The notes: generated from the letters alone by a model not told the origin. 64,000 bases of DNA from DASRBN01 sp035294305 (GCA_035294305.1 DATGLD010000034.1:42537-106536), one strand, 5' to 3'. Positions 40,539 through 50,525 are shown, numbered from the stretch's first letter. Translations and numbers: made by a program.

Positions 40539-43500
40539 ATGGCAGCAGAACCCCCCGGCGATACAAGCGAAACGTCAGCTGAGCCCGGCTCTATACCGGA
40601 TCCCAGCCAGAATCCCCGCATAGTTGTATCCTCAACCCCCGTTACAGGTGTCACTGCTTCCCCCCAGGCTCTAGATGCGCAAAGCACTGTTCCCTCGCGA
40701 CTTGACCCGGTCACGCCACTTCCCGAAGAAGAGGGCGAGCAAACAATCGAACTCACACCGCAACAGCAACGAGTGCTTCGCTACCTGGCGCGCAGGCATA
40801 TGCGCAATGTACGAGTGACAAGACGCCAGATCGCCGCAAATAGTAAGCCAGGGGAGATAGAGGAGAGCGGAGAACCGGCAGAAGAGGCGGGCGACCGTTT
40901 AAATACGGAGGGCGACCACAAGGGTACGCCCCTACAGGAATCACCGCTGGCAGAAGTAACGGCTCATAAAACCCAGCCGCTAGCAGGCATCTTCTATCTC
41001 AAAACGCAACCGCTCAGGGACATTTTCCACCTGGCGACCCAACCTTTATATAGCGGAAATGGGACGGGAGTCGGCGATCATAAGGACACGCCCCTACCGC
41101 TCATTGCGGCACAGCCTGCTGTTGTTGCAGTGATGCCTCAACCGGTACAAGCGCCATTAGAAAGTAGCCCGAACAGTACATCATCCCTGGCCAATAGCGA
41201 GGCTATGGAGCCGCTAATGCCGAATCCGCGCCTCGGTCGAACGCCTGGAGTCAGCAGACCTTCGCATCACCCGCACCACACGCTCGCTAAAGATTTGAGG
41301 CGCAGGCGGCGACACCATAAAATAATGCTGCGCCATCTTTCGCGCAAGCATATGCGTGCTGCCCGCGCGAATGAGCATCATTCACGTCGCCGCCTCTGGA
41401 CAACTATCGCCAGCACTCTTCTCGCCCTGCTGGTCATCCTGCTTTCGCTGGGCGGCACGGGCGCTTATGTCGGTTATCGTTTCTATAATTCGACACAGCA
41501 GACCTACAGCAAGAACCTGCTCACATTACGCGACCTCCTGCCCCTCGACAACCTCAAAATTTTCGATAGCAAGGGCATACTCATTGGCCAGCTGGCCGAT
41601 AACGGCATCCATACGACCGTCAAACTCGATCAGATTTCCCTTTATTTAATCAACGCCACCGTCGCCACAGAAGATAAGGACTTCTGGGCCAATTCGGGCA
41701 TCGACCTCACAGGCATCATTCGCGCCGCCATCACCAACCTGGAAAATGGCCGCGTCGTCGAGGGCGGCAGCACGATCACCCAGCAGCTGATCAAAAATCT
41801 GGTTGTCGGCAACGATCCAACCTATATACGCAAGCTGCAGGAAATCATCCTGGCCCCACAGCTCAACAGCACATATTCCAAACGCGATATCCTGGAAATG
41901 TACCTGAACAGCATCTATTATGGGCACCAGGCTTATGGAATCGATGCCGCCGCTACCGTCTACTTCGGCCTGCAGGATTCACCGGGCCGCACAGCCGCAC
42001 AGCAGCTAGATCTGGCCCAATCCGCGATGCTGGCCGGGCTTCCCAGTAACCCGTCGGAATATGACCCGGCCCTGAATTTCTCGACTGCCACCCGGCGTTT
42101 TGAAACGGTGCTCAATCTGATGGTGAGCCAGGGATACATCACCCGTCTTCAGGCGCAGGACGCCATCATCGAGGAGCAAAGCCCGCATTTCTTTAAAACA
42201 GCCGCTGCCCTGCAAGATCGCGCGCCGCATTTCACGGAATTTGTGCTGGAACAACTCGAGCAGATGTTTCACCTCAAACGCAGCGAGCTCTCACGCTCCG
42301 GCGTGCAGGTGTATACCACGCTTGACATTGGCCTGCAGGATAAGATACAGAAGATCATGCAGCAGCATATTGCAGAGTTGCGCGATACGCATCATGTGAC
42401 GAATGCGGCTGAGGTGTTGATTGATTTTCATACTGGCGCTATCATTTCGCTACTGGGCAGTATCGACTACAATGACACATCCATTGATGGGCAGTTCGAT
42501 GTCGCGACGGCCTATCGCCAGCCGGGTTCATCTTTTAAGCCATATGTGTATGTGACGGCCTTTGCCCAGGGCGCTTCCCCAGCGCAGGCCATCGATGACG
42601 CGCCGGTCACGATTCCGGTGCCCGATTCTAATCCACCCACCTTTTCGCCGTCCAACTACGACCTGCACTTTCATGGGCACATGACCTTACGCTGCGCTTT
42701 GCAAAACTCTCTCAATGTGCCCGCCGTGAAAGTGTTGCAACATGTGGGCATCAATAACGCTATGCAGACGGCGTATAACATGGGTATCACCAGCTATGAG
42801 GGTACGCCCGGCTATTCGCTTGTGCTGGGCGGCCTCGGCATCCGCCTCATTGATCACACCTCGGCCATGGGGGTCTTTGCCAATGGCGGCGTGCGCGTCC
42901 CCTACTATGCCATCAATAAAATCATCTCTGGCAGCACCGGCAAGGTCCTTTTCCAGCACCGGTTCACGCCTGGCAAGCAAGTCATCAGCCCGCAACTGGC
43001 CTATATGATGACCAGCGTGCTGAGCGATAATAACGACCGCATCCCCGAATTTTACGATTGCAATGTGCTCCAGCTCTATTCCAATTCGCAACAAGATTGC
43101 TATGAGGGCAATCGCGGCGTCGTGCGACCCGCTGCCGCTAAAACAGGTACGACGCAGAATTTTCGCGATAACTGGACGGTCGGCTATACGACCGATTTCG
43201 TCATGGGCGTGTGGGCGGGCAATGACGACAATTCGCCGATGTACAATGTTACCGGGGTGCAGGGCGCGGCTCCCATCTGGCATGATGCGATGCTGCTAGC
43301 CGAACAGGGCCATCCGATACGCAACTTTACCAATCCCGGCGGACTCGTTCGCGCCACTGTCACCTATCCCGATGGCGTGCAAACGACGGACTGGTTCCTG
43401 CCGGGCAGCGTTCCCAACTTTTCCTCGTCCCCGACTCCCACGACATCCCAGACGCCCAGCCCAAATCCTGAACCTACGCCTGCTCCTTCCGGCGCGGTAC

Positions 43501-43589
43501 CCGCTCCCTATTGTCCCGGCGATTATAGCTTCGCTTTCCCACCTCCTGCGGGTAATACCCCTCCATCAGACAATGCCGGGTGGTGGTAA
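40539..43589 (+). CDS. Class A penicillin-binding protein with extended cytoplasmic tail
   Basis: Bifunctional peptidoglycan synthase. A 285-residue cytoplasmic N-terminus precedes one membrane helix (about 288-311). The glycosyltransferase domain has ATEDKDFWANSGID and EGGSTITQQLIKN. The transpeptidase has S664-x-x-K667 (GSSFKP), SLN in LQNSLNVP and KTGTTQ. The C-terminus is P/S/T-rich. The tail is abnormal: it carries two in-frame copies of the family 1 repeat (GDHKGTPL at residues 125-132 and GDHKDTPL at 179-186) and three 11-residue repeats of the type KTQPL--IF-L between them. These are probably disordered. Confidence 0.93.
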   Translation: MAAEPPGDTSETSAEPGSIPDPSQNPRIVVSSTPVTGVTASPQALDAQSTVPSRLDPVTPLPEEEGEQTIELTPQQQRVLRYLARRHMRNVRVTRRQIAANSKPGEIEESGEPAEEAGDRLNTEGDHKGTPLQESPLAEVTAHKTQPLAGIFYLKTQPLRDIFHLATQPLYSGNGTGVGDHKDTPLPLIAAQPAVVAVMPQPVQAPLESSPNSTSSLANSEAMEPLMPNPRLGRTPGVSRPSHHPHHTLAKDLRRRRRHHKIMLRHLSRKHMRAARANEHHSRRRLWTTIASTLLALLVILLSLGGTGAYVGYRFYNSTQQTYSKNLLTLRDLLPLDNLKIFDSKGILIGQLADNGIHTTVKLDQISLYLINATVATEDKDFWANSGIDLTGIIRAAITNLENGRVVEGGSTITQQLIKNLVVGNDPTYIRKLQEIILAPQLNSTYSKRDILEMYLNSIYYGHQAYGIDAAATVYFGLQDSPGRTAAQQLDLAQSAMLAGLPSNPSEYDPALNFSTATRRFETVLNLMVSQGYITRLQAQDAIIEEQSPHFFKTAAALQDRAPHFTEFVLEQLEQMFHLKRSELSRSGVQVYTTLDIGLQDKIQKIMQQHIAELRDTHHVTNAAEVLIDFHTGAIISLLGSIDYNDTSIDGQFDVATAYRQPGSSFKPYVYVTAFAQGASPAQAIDDAPVTIPVPDSNPPTFSPSNYDLHFHGHMTLRCALQNSLNVPAVKVLQHVGINNAMQTAYNMGITSYEGTPGYSLVLGGLGIRLIDHTSAMGVFANGGVRVPYYAINKIISGSTGKVLFQHRFTPGKQVISPQLAYMMTSVLSDNNDRIPEFYDCNVLQLYSNSQQDCYEGNRGVVRPAAAKTGTTQNFRDNWTVGYTTDFVMGVWAGNDDNSPMYNVTGVQGAAPIWHDAMLLAEQGHPIRNFTNPGGLVRATVTYPDGVQTTDWFLPGSVPNFSSSPTPTTSQTPSPNPEPTPAPSGAVPAPYCPGDYSFAFPPPAGNTPPSDNAGWW
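40908..40937. repeat. Family 1 repeat in frame within the PBP gene, copy 1
   Basis: GAGGGCGACCACAAGGGTAC then GCCCCTACAG, encoding EGDHKGTPLQ at residues 124-133 of the PBP tail. Confidence 0.8.
41072..41099. repeat. Family 1 repeat in frame within the PBP gene, copy 2
   Basis: CGGCGATCATAAGGACACGC then CCCTACCG, a diverged copy encoding GDHKDTPL at residues 179-186. Confidence 0.65.
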
Positions 43590-43728
43590 TCTCCCAATGG
43601 TAGCGCTTATTTAACGCGCTATCATACCTATAGAGGCACTTGCTACCTGTTTGCCTCTTGCTTCGTTTCAATAGCAGATACCATTCGTCCTGACAGGTGA
43701 TTTCTAGTACTCGCAAGCGTCCCCTCGA

Positions 43729-43751
43729 CCTGTAGGGACAGGGCCTACAGG
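43729..43751. repeat. Family 3-like hairpin between the PBP genes
   Basis: CCTGTAGG and CCTACAGG enclose GACAGGG. It lies between the two PBP genes in an otherwise empty gap of about 220 bp. Confidence 0.6.
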
Positions 43752-43813
43752 TTGGGGAGATGAGACCATTCCTCCTTTATTCGATGTCGTGGGGGTGATA
43801 GAAAGAAGGTTCT

Positions 43814-46084
43814 ATGCCAGAAGAAGACCGCTCGCCCATAGTAAAGGATGCCCCCAAGCCGGCAACGTTGCCCGCGACCAGCCGCGCCGCGGCAGCTCAG
43901 CGGCTCAATGCACTACCTGAAAAACCTGCCAGGGGCGCTTATTATGCTGTTCCTCATCGCAAAACGGCGCCTACCGGCTGGCGCACGCGCCGCTACATCA
44001 AACGCAGGCACCTGCGTCGTTCCATAGAACAATACGCCATTGTTGATCGCATGGGCACCCGGTACACGATGCTGCCGATGGCTTTTATCGCTCTGCTCAT
44101 CATGGTGCTGGTTACGGGGTTGATGGTCGGCCTGACCGCCGCGGTTGAAGCGACACAGCAGCGCTACTCTCAGCAGGTTATCACTCTGGAAGATATCCTG
44201 CCCAAAGACAGCCTGAAAATGTATGACGAACACGGTACGATGATCTACCAGATGGTCGATCAGGGGCTACAGACGACCGTTCCGCTGTCGCAAATCTCGC
44301 AGCATCTGATTAACGCGGAGGTGGCTACGGAAGATCAGAATTTCTGGTCGGACCCCGGCATCGATATCACTGGCATCGTGCGCGCCGCTATCGCTGACCT
44401 CTCGCACGGCCACATCGTCTCGGGTGGAAGCACGATCACGCAGCAATTAATCAAAAACAACATCGTGGGCAACCAGGATACTGTGCTGCGCAAGCTGCAA
44501 GAGATTATCCTGGCCCCGCAGGTGACGCGCTACTATACCAAGCAGCAAATCATGTCGATGTACCTCAACACGACCTATTATGGTGAGCAGGCCTACGGTG
44601 CCGACGCGGCCGCTTTTACCTATTTCGACCTGCAGGATACGCCTACGCGAAGCGCGGCCTCCCAGCTTGATATCGCGCAAGCGGCAATGCTGGCAGGCAT
44701 TCCCAGTTCACCAGTTGCGCGCGATCCCTTTTTGTATCCTCAAGCTGCCGCGGCTCGCATTCACCAGGTGCTGGACTTAATGCGCACCCAGGGCTACATT
44801 ACACCATTGCAGGAACGCCAGGCGCTGGCCGAGGCGAGCTCACCACATTTCCTGCATCGCGGCATCATACATAATGACCGGGCGCCCCATTTCGCGGCAT
44901 ACGCGGTAAACGAGCTGGCAACGACGCTGAATGTCAAACCCGCCGATCTGGCGCGGGCGGGACTGGTCGTTTCTACAACACTTGATCTGCCATTGCAAAA
45001 TCAGATTCTCAAGATCGCGCAAAAACACATCGCCGAACTGGCACAGGCGCACCATATGTCGGATGCCGCAGTAGTGCTGATCGACTTCCACAACGGCGCG
45101 ATACGCACACTGCTGGGCAACATCGACCCGAACAATCCTCAGTATGGAGCGTTCGACGTGGCGACGCAGGGCTATCGCCAGCCCGGTTCATCCTTCAAAC
45201 CATTCATCTATGCGACGGCTTATGAGCAGGGCCTGAGCCCGGGTATGCCGGTGATGGATGGGCCATTTACGATCCAGATGTGTTGCGGCCTGCCCCCCTA
45301 TTCGCCGAGCAATTATGATCAGAGCTATCACGGCCTGATCACCTATCGCTACGCCCTGCAAAACTCGTTCAACATTCCAGCGGTCAAGGTTTTGACGAAA
45401 GTCGGCGTTGCTAATGCACTGCATACAGCAGAGGCGATGGGCGTTACCAGCTATACAGGGACGCCGAACTATACGATGGTGCTGGGTACGCTGGGCGTGC
45501 ACCTGCTGGACGAGACCGCCGCTTACGGGGTATTCGCCAACGGGGGCGTGCGCATTCCACCGCACGCCATCAACACGGTTGTGGACGTGCAGGGCCACCT
45601 GATCTACCAGTTCGCGGCGCAGGGAAAACGCGTGCTGAGCAAGCAGGTAGCATATATGATGACCAGCGTGCTGAGCGATAACGCCTCGCGCACCTTCGAA
45701 TTCGGCAAGTGCAGCGCGCTGTACCTGTACAGCAACACGCAGTTGCAGTGTTACGAAGGCAATCCCGGGACGATACGGCCCGCGGCGGTGAAGACGGGAA
45801 CCTCGCAGAACTTCGATGACAACTGGACGGTAGGCTATACAACCGACTACGTGCTGGGCGTGTGGGCGGGGAACAATGACAATTCTCCGATGATCAACGT
45901 CACCGGCGTGGACGGCGCAGGGCCTATCTGGCACGACAGCATGCTGCTGGCCGAACAGGGGAGACCGGTGACGGACTTTGCCAACCCCGGTGGGCTGGTA
46001 AAGGAGACCGTGCATTACCCACAGGGGTTGACGACGACGGACTGGTACATTCCGGGTGTGAGCGGGGGGAACTGGTACCTGTGA
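43814..46084 (+). CDS. Class A penicillin-binding protein (second copy)
   Basis: Paralogue of the preceding gene with the same domain order but a short 78-residue cytoplasmic tail rich in basic residues (RRYIKRRHLRRSI), no repeats and no P-rich C-terminus. Membrane helix at about 80-104. Glycosyltransferase motifs ATEDQNFWSDPGID and SGGSTITQQLIKN; transpeptidase S459-x-x-K462, QNSFNIP and KTGTSQ. Tandem duplication of an ancestral PBP is the simplest origin. RBS GAAAGAAGG precedes the ATG. Confidence 0.94.
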   Translation: MPEEDRSPIVKDAPKPATLPATSRAAAAQRLNALPEKPARGAYYAVPHRKTAPTGWRTRRYIKRRHLRRSIEQYAIVDRMGTRYTMLPMAFIALLIMVLVTGLMVGLTAAVEATQQRYSQQVITLEDILPKDSLKMYDEHGTMIYQMVDQGLQTTVPLSQISQHLINAEVATEDQNFWSDPGIDITGIVRAAIADLSHGHIVSGGSTITQQLIKNNIVGNQDTVLRKLQEIILAPQVTRYYTKQQIMSMYLNTTYYGEQAYGADAAAFTYFDLQDTPTRSAASQLDIAQAAMLAGIPSSPVARDPFLYPQAAAARIHQVLDLMRTQGYITPLQERQALAEASSPHFLHRGIIHNDRAPHFAAYAVNELATTLNVKPADLARAGLVVSTTLDLPLQNQILKIAQKHIAELAQAHHMSDAAVVLIDFHNGAIRTLLGNIDPNNPQYGAFDVATQGYRQPGSSFKPFIYATAYEQGLSPGMPVMDGPFTIQMCCGLPPYSPSNYDQSYHGLITYRYALQNSFNIPAVKVLTKVGVANALHTAEAMGVTSYTGTPNYTMVLGTLGVHLLDETAAYGVFANGGVRIPPHAINTVVDVQGHLIYQFAAQGKRVLSKQVAYMMTSVLSDNASRTFEFGKCSALYLYSNTQLQCYEGNPGTIRPAAVKTGTSQNFDDNWTVGYTTDYVLGVWAGNNDNSPMINVTGVDGAGPIWHDSMLLAEQGRPVTDFANPGGLVKETVHYPQGLTTTDWYIPGVSGGNWYL

Positions 46085-46114
46085 ACCAGGACCCGGGTAA
46101 ATGAGAAAAAAGAT

Positions 46115-47461
46115 TCATAAGCGCACTGCTTGCGCAAAGTTCTTCTCCGCCGGCTTGCGCCACACCCAGCCGATTCCCGTAACCACCAGGCAGAGAAGCG
46201 CTCCAATAAGCAGCGCGATGGAAGGCCCATAGAGACCTGAGAGCCAGCCCATAAGGAGATATCCCAGCGGGAGGCTGCCATCGAAAGAGAGTACCTGCAC
46301 ACTCATGACGCGCCCGCTTAAGTGGTTGGGGGTGACGGTTTGCAGGGCGGTGAGGGCCTGAGCCGCAAAGACGTTCTCCATGAAGCCGACACCCGCTATG
46401 AGCAGCAGCGATAAGGGATAGAGAGGCGAGAGAGCAAAAACTGCCTCCAGCACCGCGAAGGTCAGGGCGCCGGTCAAGACGCCGCGGATGGTTGGTCTGC
46501 GGTTGCCCCAGGCGAGCCAGAGGGCTGAAAGTAGGGAGCCAAGACCGGTGGCGGCTGAGAGGAAGCCAAAGCCGCTGGCTCCGACATGGAGGATGTTCGT
46601 GGCGAAGAGGGGAAGTACGACGTTGAAGTTGGAGCCGAAGAGCAAGACGAGGCCAGCGACGAGGATGAGCAATAGCACTGCCGGAGTTCGCCAGACATAG
46701 ACGAGGCCTTCGCGCAGGTTGTGCCAGGTTTTCTGCCGCTCAGTCGTATTAGCGCCACGTGGCGCCTGGGTATAAAGTTCGGAACTATTGATTAAGACCA
46801 GACCGATAATGACGGCCAGAAAGCTGAGCGCGTTCAGCAGAAAGAGGATGGAGATTCCACCAGCGGCGATGACGATGCCGCCAAGGCCAGGGCCGGCAAC
46901 GCGTGCCAGGGTGGAGAGTGAGAAATAGAGGGCAAAGGCGTTGGGCAGGTCTTCACGCCCGACCATTTCGACGACGAATGCGCGGCTTGCGGGCCTGCCA
47001 AGGCTGCTTGAGCACCCCAGCAGCAGCGCCAGGATATAGAGATGCCAGATCTGAATAGCGCCGGTGACGATCAGGAGCCAGAGCACAAAAGCCTGAATCA
47101 TAGCCGCCGTTTGGGTCGCCAACATGACGCGTCGTTTGGGCCAGCGGTCGGCAAAGACGCCGGCAAAGAGGGAGAAGAACAGGATTGGGAAGGCTTCCAG
47201 CGCTCCGACCACGCCCAGTTGCCAGGCACTGTGGGTGAGTTGCAGCACAAGCCATGCCTGCCCGATCATTTGCATGGAGGTGCCGACCAGCGAGATCATC
47301 TGGCCGAACCAGTAGAGACGAAAATTCCGATGGCGTAAGGAGATAAAGGCACGCAGTAAGCCTTTTTTGGGTTCCGCTGGTGGGATGATAGCGGGTTTTT
47401 GACGTTCTGAGCCGTTTTCAGGAACAGGCTGCTCCTGAAAACCTGATTGGCGCTTTTTCAT
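46115..47461 (-). CDS. DHA3-family MFS exporter (EntS-like)
   Basis: Twelve-helix transporter of 448 residues. LRHRNFRLYWFGQMISLVGTSMQMIGQAWLVLQLT is the typical first helix pair, and FAGVFADRWPKRRVM is the A-motif region. Similar proteins export siderophores and macrolides. Start at 47461 with AAGGAA eight bases upstream; a longer frame to 47512 lacks one. Converges on the second PBP gene with 30 bp between stops; no obvious terminator there. Substrate unknown. Confidence 0.88.
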   Translation of the reverse strand: MKKRQSGFQEQPVPENGSERQKPAIIPPAEPKKGLLRAFISLRHRNFRLYWFGQMISLVGTSMQMIGQAWLVLQLTHSAWQLGVVGALEAFPILFFSLFAGVFADRWPKRRVMLATQTAAMIQAFVLWLLIVTGAIQIWHLYILALLLGCSSSLGRPASRAFVVEMVGREDLPNAFALYFSLSTLARVAGPGLGGIVIAAGGISILFLLNALSFLAVIIGLVLINSSELYTQAPRGANTTERQKTWHNLREGLVYVWRTPAVLLLILVAGLVLLFGSNFNVVLPLFATNILHVGASGFGFLSAATGLGSLLSALWLAWGNRRPTIRGVLTGALTFAVLEAVFALSPLYPLSLLLIAGVGFMENVFAAQALTALQTVTPNHLSGRVMSVQVLSFDGSLPLGYLLMGWLSGLYGPSIALLIGALLCLVVTGIGWVWRKPAEKNFAQAVRL

Positions 47462-47705
47462 ATCTGCTGTTCCTTCTGATATACACCGGGCGATGGTTAT
47501 GGAATTTGACAAGATACTCGGAGAATGCTGGTTATGGGTTAGGTGTCAAAGTATACAGAAGGCGTGACTTAAAAACACCGTCCAAAAGAACGTTGCGAGG
47601 CACTTGACAAGCGTGATACAATTAAAATGAGAATAGAGGGTTAAGAAAAGATTACTACGAATACTTTTCTACTATATGTAAATCCGCTCTTTGAATTATT
47701 CCCCG

Positions 47706-48578
47706 TTAAGGCTCTATATGTACGCCGAGACGTTCGAGCAGTTTGCGGCTGATCTCAGCATGGTGTTTATTCGGCATGCGCCCAGGGATGCTATGGGAGT
47801 CGGACCCTGTGCTGAGCAGGAGATCATGCTTGCGCACGTATTGCAGGTACATTTCAATGACGTCGGGCGTGTGGTAGGGATGGTAGACTTCGATGCCATC
47901 GAGAGGGACTTGGGCGCGAAGTTGATCGAGCAGAGGGATATCGTAGAAGGTGAAACTGGATTCCTTGCGACCTGGATGGGCAATCAGGCAAACGGCGCCA
48001 CTGCGATGGGCGGCGTCGACGGTTTCGGCCATATCGGCGAGGATCGAACGGAAGCCTGCCTCGCGAATCATGCGTAAGGCGGTCTGCCAGTCTTGCGCAT
48101 AGCCATGCTGGCGCAACAGGCGGCCATTATCGGCTGGCAAACGTAATTTGCCGCCGTTTTCTGCCAGTATTTCTTCCTGGCGCGGAAATTCGTATCCCTT
48201 GCGGCGCAGTTCCTCGTTCACCTGCAATGTGTTCTCCAATTGCAGTCGCGCAATCTTCTCGGTGATGTCGCTTAAGAAATTATGCGCCGGGTCAAAGCCA
48301 TAGCAAAGAATGTGGCCCATCTTGTCGTGCCACTGGGTGCTCATTTCGACGCCTGCCAGCACGGGCAATCCTTTCTGGGCGGCTAATTGCTGAATGCCGG
48401 CGACTGTATCGACGCGATCATGGTCGGTGACGGCCACCAGGGCAAATCCCTCGGCAACCAGGTAGTCGATCAGTTGCGCGGCGGGCCAGCGTCCATCGCT
48501 GTAGTTCGTGTGCATGTGCAAGTCAATGGGGGCGTCGGGCGCTAAGATAAGGGGTGTCTGTTGGGTTGAATGCTGCAA
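47706..48578 (-). CDS. PHP-domain phosphoesterase
   Basis: Metal-dependent phosphoesterase of the YciV/RNase AM type, possibly degrading 3',5'-bisphosphorylated nucleotides or short RNA. HMHTNYSDG and VTDHDRVDT supply the first metal ligands, GVEMST and IAHPGR later ones, and TGSDSHS the last. Length 290 fits. The start is a TTG at 48578 with AGGAG six bases upstream. It is the last gene downstream of the PhoB-like regulator and 280 bp from it, so membership in the pst operon is uncertain. Confidence 0.87.
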   Translation of the reverse strand: MQHSTQQTPLILAPDAPIDLHMHTNYSDGRWPAAQLIDYLVAEGFALVAVTDHDRVDTVAGIQQLAAQKGLPVLAGVEMSTQWHDKMGHILCYGFDPAHNFLSDITEKIARLQLENTLQVNEELRRKGYEFPRQEEILAENGGKLRLPADNGRLLRQHGYAQDWQTALRMIREAGFRSILADMAETVDAAHRSGAVCLIAHPGRKESSFTFYDIPLLDQLRAQVPLDGIEVYHPYHTPDVIEMYLQYVRKHDLLLSTGSDSHSIPGRMPNKHHAEISRKLLERLGVHIEP

Positions 48579-48762
48579 AACTGGCTCCTTTAGCTAGTAG
48601 AAAACAACATCGTCCGGCCATCGAGGGTCGATGATCGGCGATGGGCGCGAGCAACCCGTCCCTACGGCCTCGCCATGGGGCCGGACTGCCTTATTAAAAC
48701 TCATTATCATTCACTTTCTATGGTATCACATCAGGAGGAAAGAGACATGCCTCCACGTGGAT

Positions 48763-48845
48763 AGCAGGACAAGCGCAAGGCGCTGTCCCTACAGATCGGA
48801 TGGCATTATTTCGAGCAGGACAAGCGCAAGGCGCTGTCCCTACAG
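48763..48845. repeat. Two perfect 32-bp direct repeats (family 3)
   Basis: Identical copies at 48763-48794 and 48814-48845, starting AGCAGGACAAGCGCAAGG and ending CTGTCCCTACAG, with a 19-bp spacer. Each copy folds (GGACA/TGTCC with GCGC/GCGC). The 48579-48862 gap contains nothing else but a partial copy near 48650. Confidence 0.85.
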
Positions 48846-48862
48846 CATGACCCCAACCTCGG

Positions 48863-49597
48863 CTACCAGCGGAAGCAGTAGCCGACGCCGCGCACAGTTT
48901 GTATGAGGCGGGGATTAGCCGGGTCCTCTTCCAGCTTCTCGCGCAGCCAGCGGATATGAACATCGACGGTGCGCGTGTCTCCGGCATAGTCGTAGCCCCA
49001 GACATTGTGCAGGAGCTGGTCGCGCGTGAGGACGGTGCCGCGGTTGCGCACGAGGTAGGTGAGCAATTCGAATTGCTTGGGCTGCAATTCTAAGACCTGG
49101 CCGCGGCAATAGACGCGCCTGCCGGCGAGGTCGATACGCAGGGGACCGGCGACCAGTTCGCGATCGGGGCGCGGCACTTCAGCGGAAGCCTCTTTTGCTC
49201 CTCGCTCTTCAGCTGGGATGGCATAATCGGTACGACGCAGCAGGGCGCGCACGCGGGCGAGCAACTCGCGGCGACCAAAGGGCTTGGTCACGTAGTCATC
49301 GGCGCCAACTTCGAGACCGACAACTTTATCGATCTCCTCGCTTTTGGCAGTAAGCATCATGATCGGTGTCGTGGCAGTGTTTCCCTCGCGACGTAACTGG
49401 CGGCAGACCTCTAAGCCATCCATTTCAGGCAGCATCAAATCGAGTATGACGAGATCAGGCTTCTCACGCCGCGCTGCCTCTAACGCGCTGGCGCCATCCG
49501 CTACCGTTATGACAGCGTAACCGGCCTGTTCCAGGTTATAAGCAATCGTTTCGACGAGCACAGGCTCGTCATCCACGACGAGAATTTTACGGGCCAT
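48863..49597 (-). CDS. OmpR/PhoB-family response regulator
   Basis: Receiver domain with acidic pocket DD at 9-10, phosphoacceptor D53, and the conserved K in TKPFGRRE. The C-terminal winged helix (PKQFELLTYLVRNRGTVLTRDQLLHNVWGYDY) binds DNA. A linker of 25 residues rich in E/A separates them. The gene follows pstB by 17 bp, so it is very likely the phosphate regulator (PhoB/PhoP) of the pst operon. The cognate PhoR kinase is not in the window. The TTAACA triple repeat upstream of pstS is its probable target. Confidence 0.93.
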   Translation of the reverse strand: MARKILVVDDEPVLVETIAYNLEQAGYAVITVADGASALEAARREKPDLVILDLMLPEMDGLEVCRQLRREGNTATTPIMMLTAKSEEIDKVVGLEVGADDYVTKPFGRRELLARVRALLRRTDYAIPAEERGAKEASAEVPRPDRELVAGPLRIDLAGRRVYCRGQVLELQPKQFELLTYLVRNRGTVLTRDQLLHNVWGYDYAGDTRTVDVHIRWLREKLEEDPANPRLIQTVRGVGYCFRW

Positions 49598-49614
49598 AAA
49601 AGCCTCTCCTTCAA

Positions 49615-50514
49615 TTAACCGAAGCGCCCGCTGACATAATCTTCTGTCTCTTTGTGTTTGGGATGCTCGAAGAGCTCAACAGTGGTGGCATACTCGATCA
49701 TCTTGCCTGAGAGGAAGTAGCCGGTGAACTGCGAGACACGCGCCGCCTGCTGCATGTTATGCGTGACGATAACGATCGTATAATCCCTCGCCAGTGCCGT
49801 AATCAGCTCTTCGATTTTCAGGGTAGCGATGGGGTCGAGCGCGGAGGCCGGCTCATCCATCAGCAGCACTTCGGGGTGTACGGCCAGGGCGCGCGCAATA
49901 CAGAGGCGCTGCTGCTGGCCGCCCGACAATCCAAGCGCCGAGCTGTTGAGGCGATCTTTGACCTCATCCCACAGGGCAGCGCCGCGCAAGCTTTCTTCTA
50001 CTGTCTCTTTGATCTCTTTATTAGTTTTGCCCTGGACGCGCAAACCGTAAGCAACGTTCTCGAAAATCGATTTGGGAAAGGGATTAGGGCGCTGGAAGAC
50101 CATGCCAATACGCTGGCGCAAGGCCACGACGTCGGTCGCTTTGTCATAGATATTGATATCCCCGAATATCGCTGTGCCCTCGGTACGTGTGCCCAGAATC
50201 AAGTCATTCATACGATTGAGCGTGCGTAAAAAAGTCGATTTGCCGCAGCCAGAAGGACCAATCAAAGCCGTGACTTGCTTTTCGAGTATAGGAATGCTGA
50301 CTTGAAAGAGCGCCTGCTTGGCGCCATACCAGAAGTCAAGATGCTGCACATCTATTTTTTTGGGAGCCGAGGGGTTGAGATTCTTTGTGGGATCAAAATG
50401 CCCCATGACTTCGCGCGATGTTTCCGAAATAATGGTGGTATCGGACGCATTCTGGCCATCTCCATTTGTATCCGGCGGATTTGATTGAAATGGCCTGTTT
50501 ATACGGGTATCCAT
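49615..50514 (-). CDS. pstB: Phosphate ABC transporter ATP-binding protein
   Basis: Energises phosphate import by PstSCA. Walker A GPSGCGKST, signature LSGGQQQRL and Walker B LLMDEPAS are intact; the PstB marker FQRPNPFPKSIFENVAYG is present. The N-terminal 45 residues are an extra hydrophilic, N/D/T-rich tail. GGAGGAAAA lies directly before the ATG at 50514. Spaced about 186 bp from the small ORF upstream, a gap filled with family 3 hairpins. Confidence 0.97.
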   Translation of the reverse strand: MDTRINRPFQSNPPDTNGDGQNASDTTIISETSREVMGHFDPTKNLNPSAPKKIDVQHLDFWYGAKQALFQVSIPILEKQVTALIGPSGCGKSTFLRTLNRMNDLILGTRTEGTAIFGDINIYDKATDVVALRQRIGMVFQRPNPFPKSIFENVAYGLRVQGKTNKEIKETVEESLRGAALWDEVKDRLNSSALGLSGGQQQRLCIARALAVHPEVLLMDEPASALDPIATLKIEELITALARDYTIVIVTHNMQQAARVSQFTGYFLSGKMIEYATTVELFEHPKHKETEDYVSGRFG

Positions 50515-50525
50515 TTTTCCTCCTA

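Noticed and set aside
47604..47630. TTGACA near 47604 as a plus-strand promoter
   Set aside because: No -10 at a proper distance and no plus-strand gene downstream.
48763..48845. Two-unit CRISPR-like array
   Set aside because: The units belong to the dispersed family 3 hairpins, and only two copies with one spacer exist.
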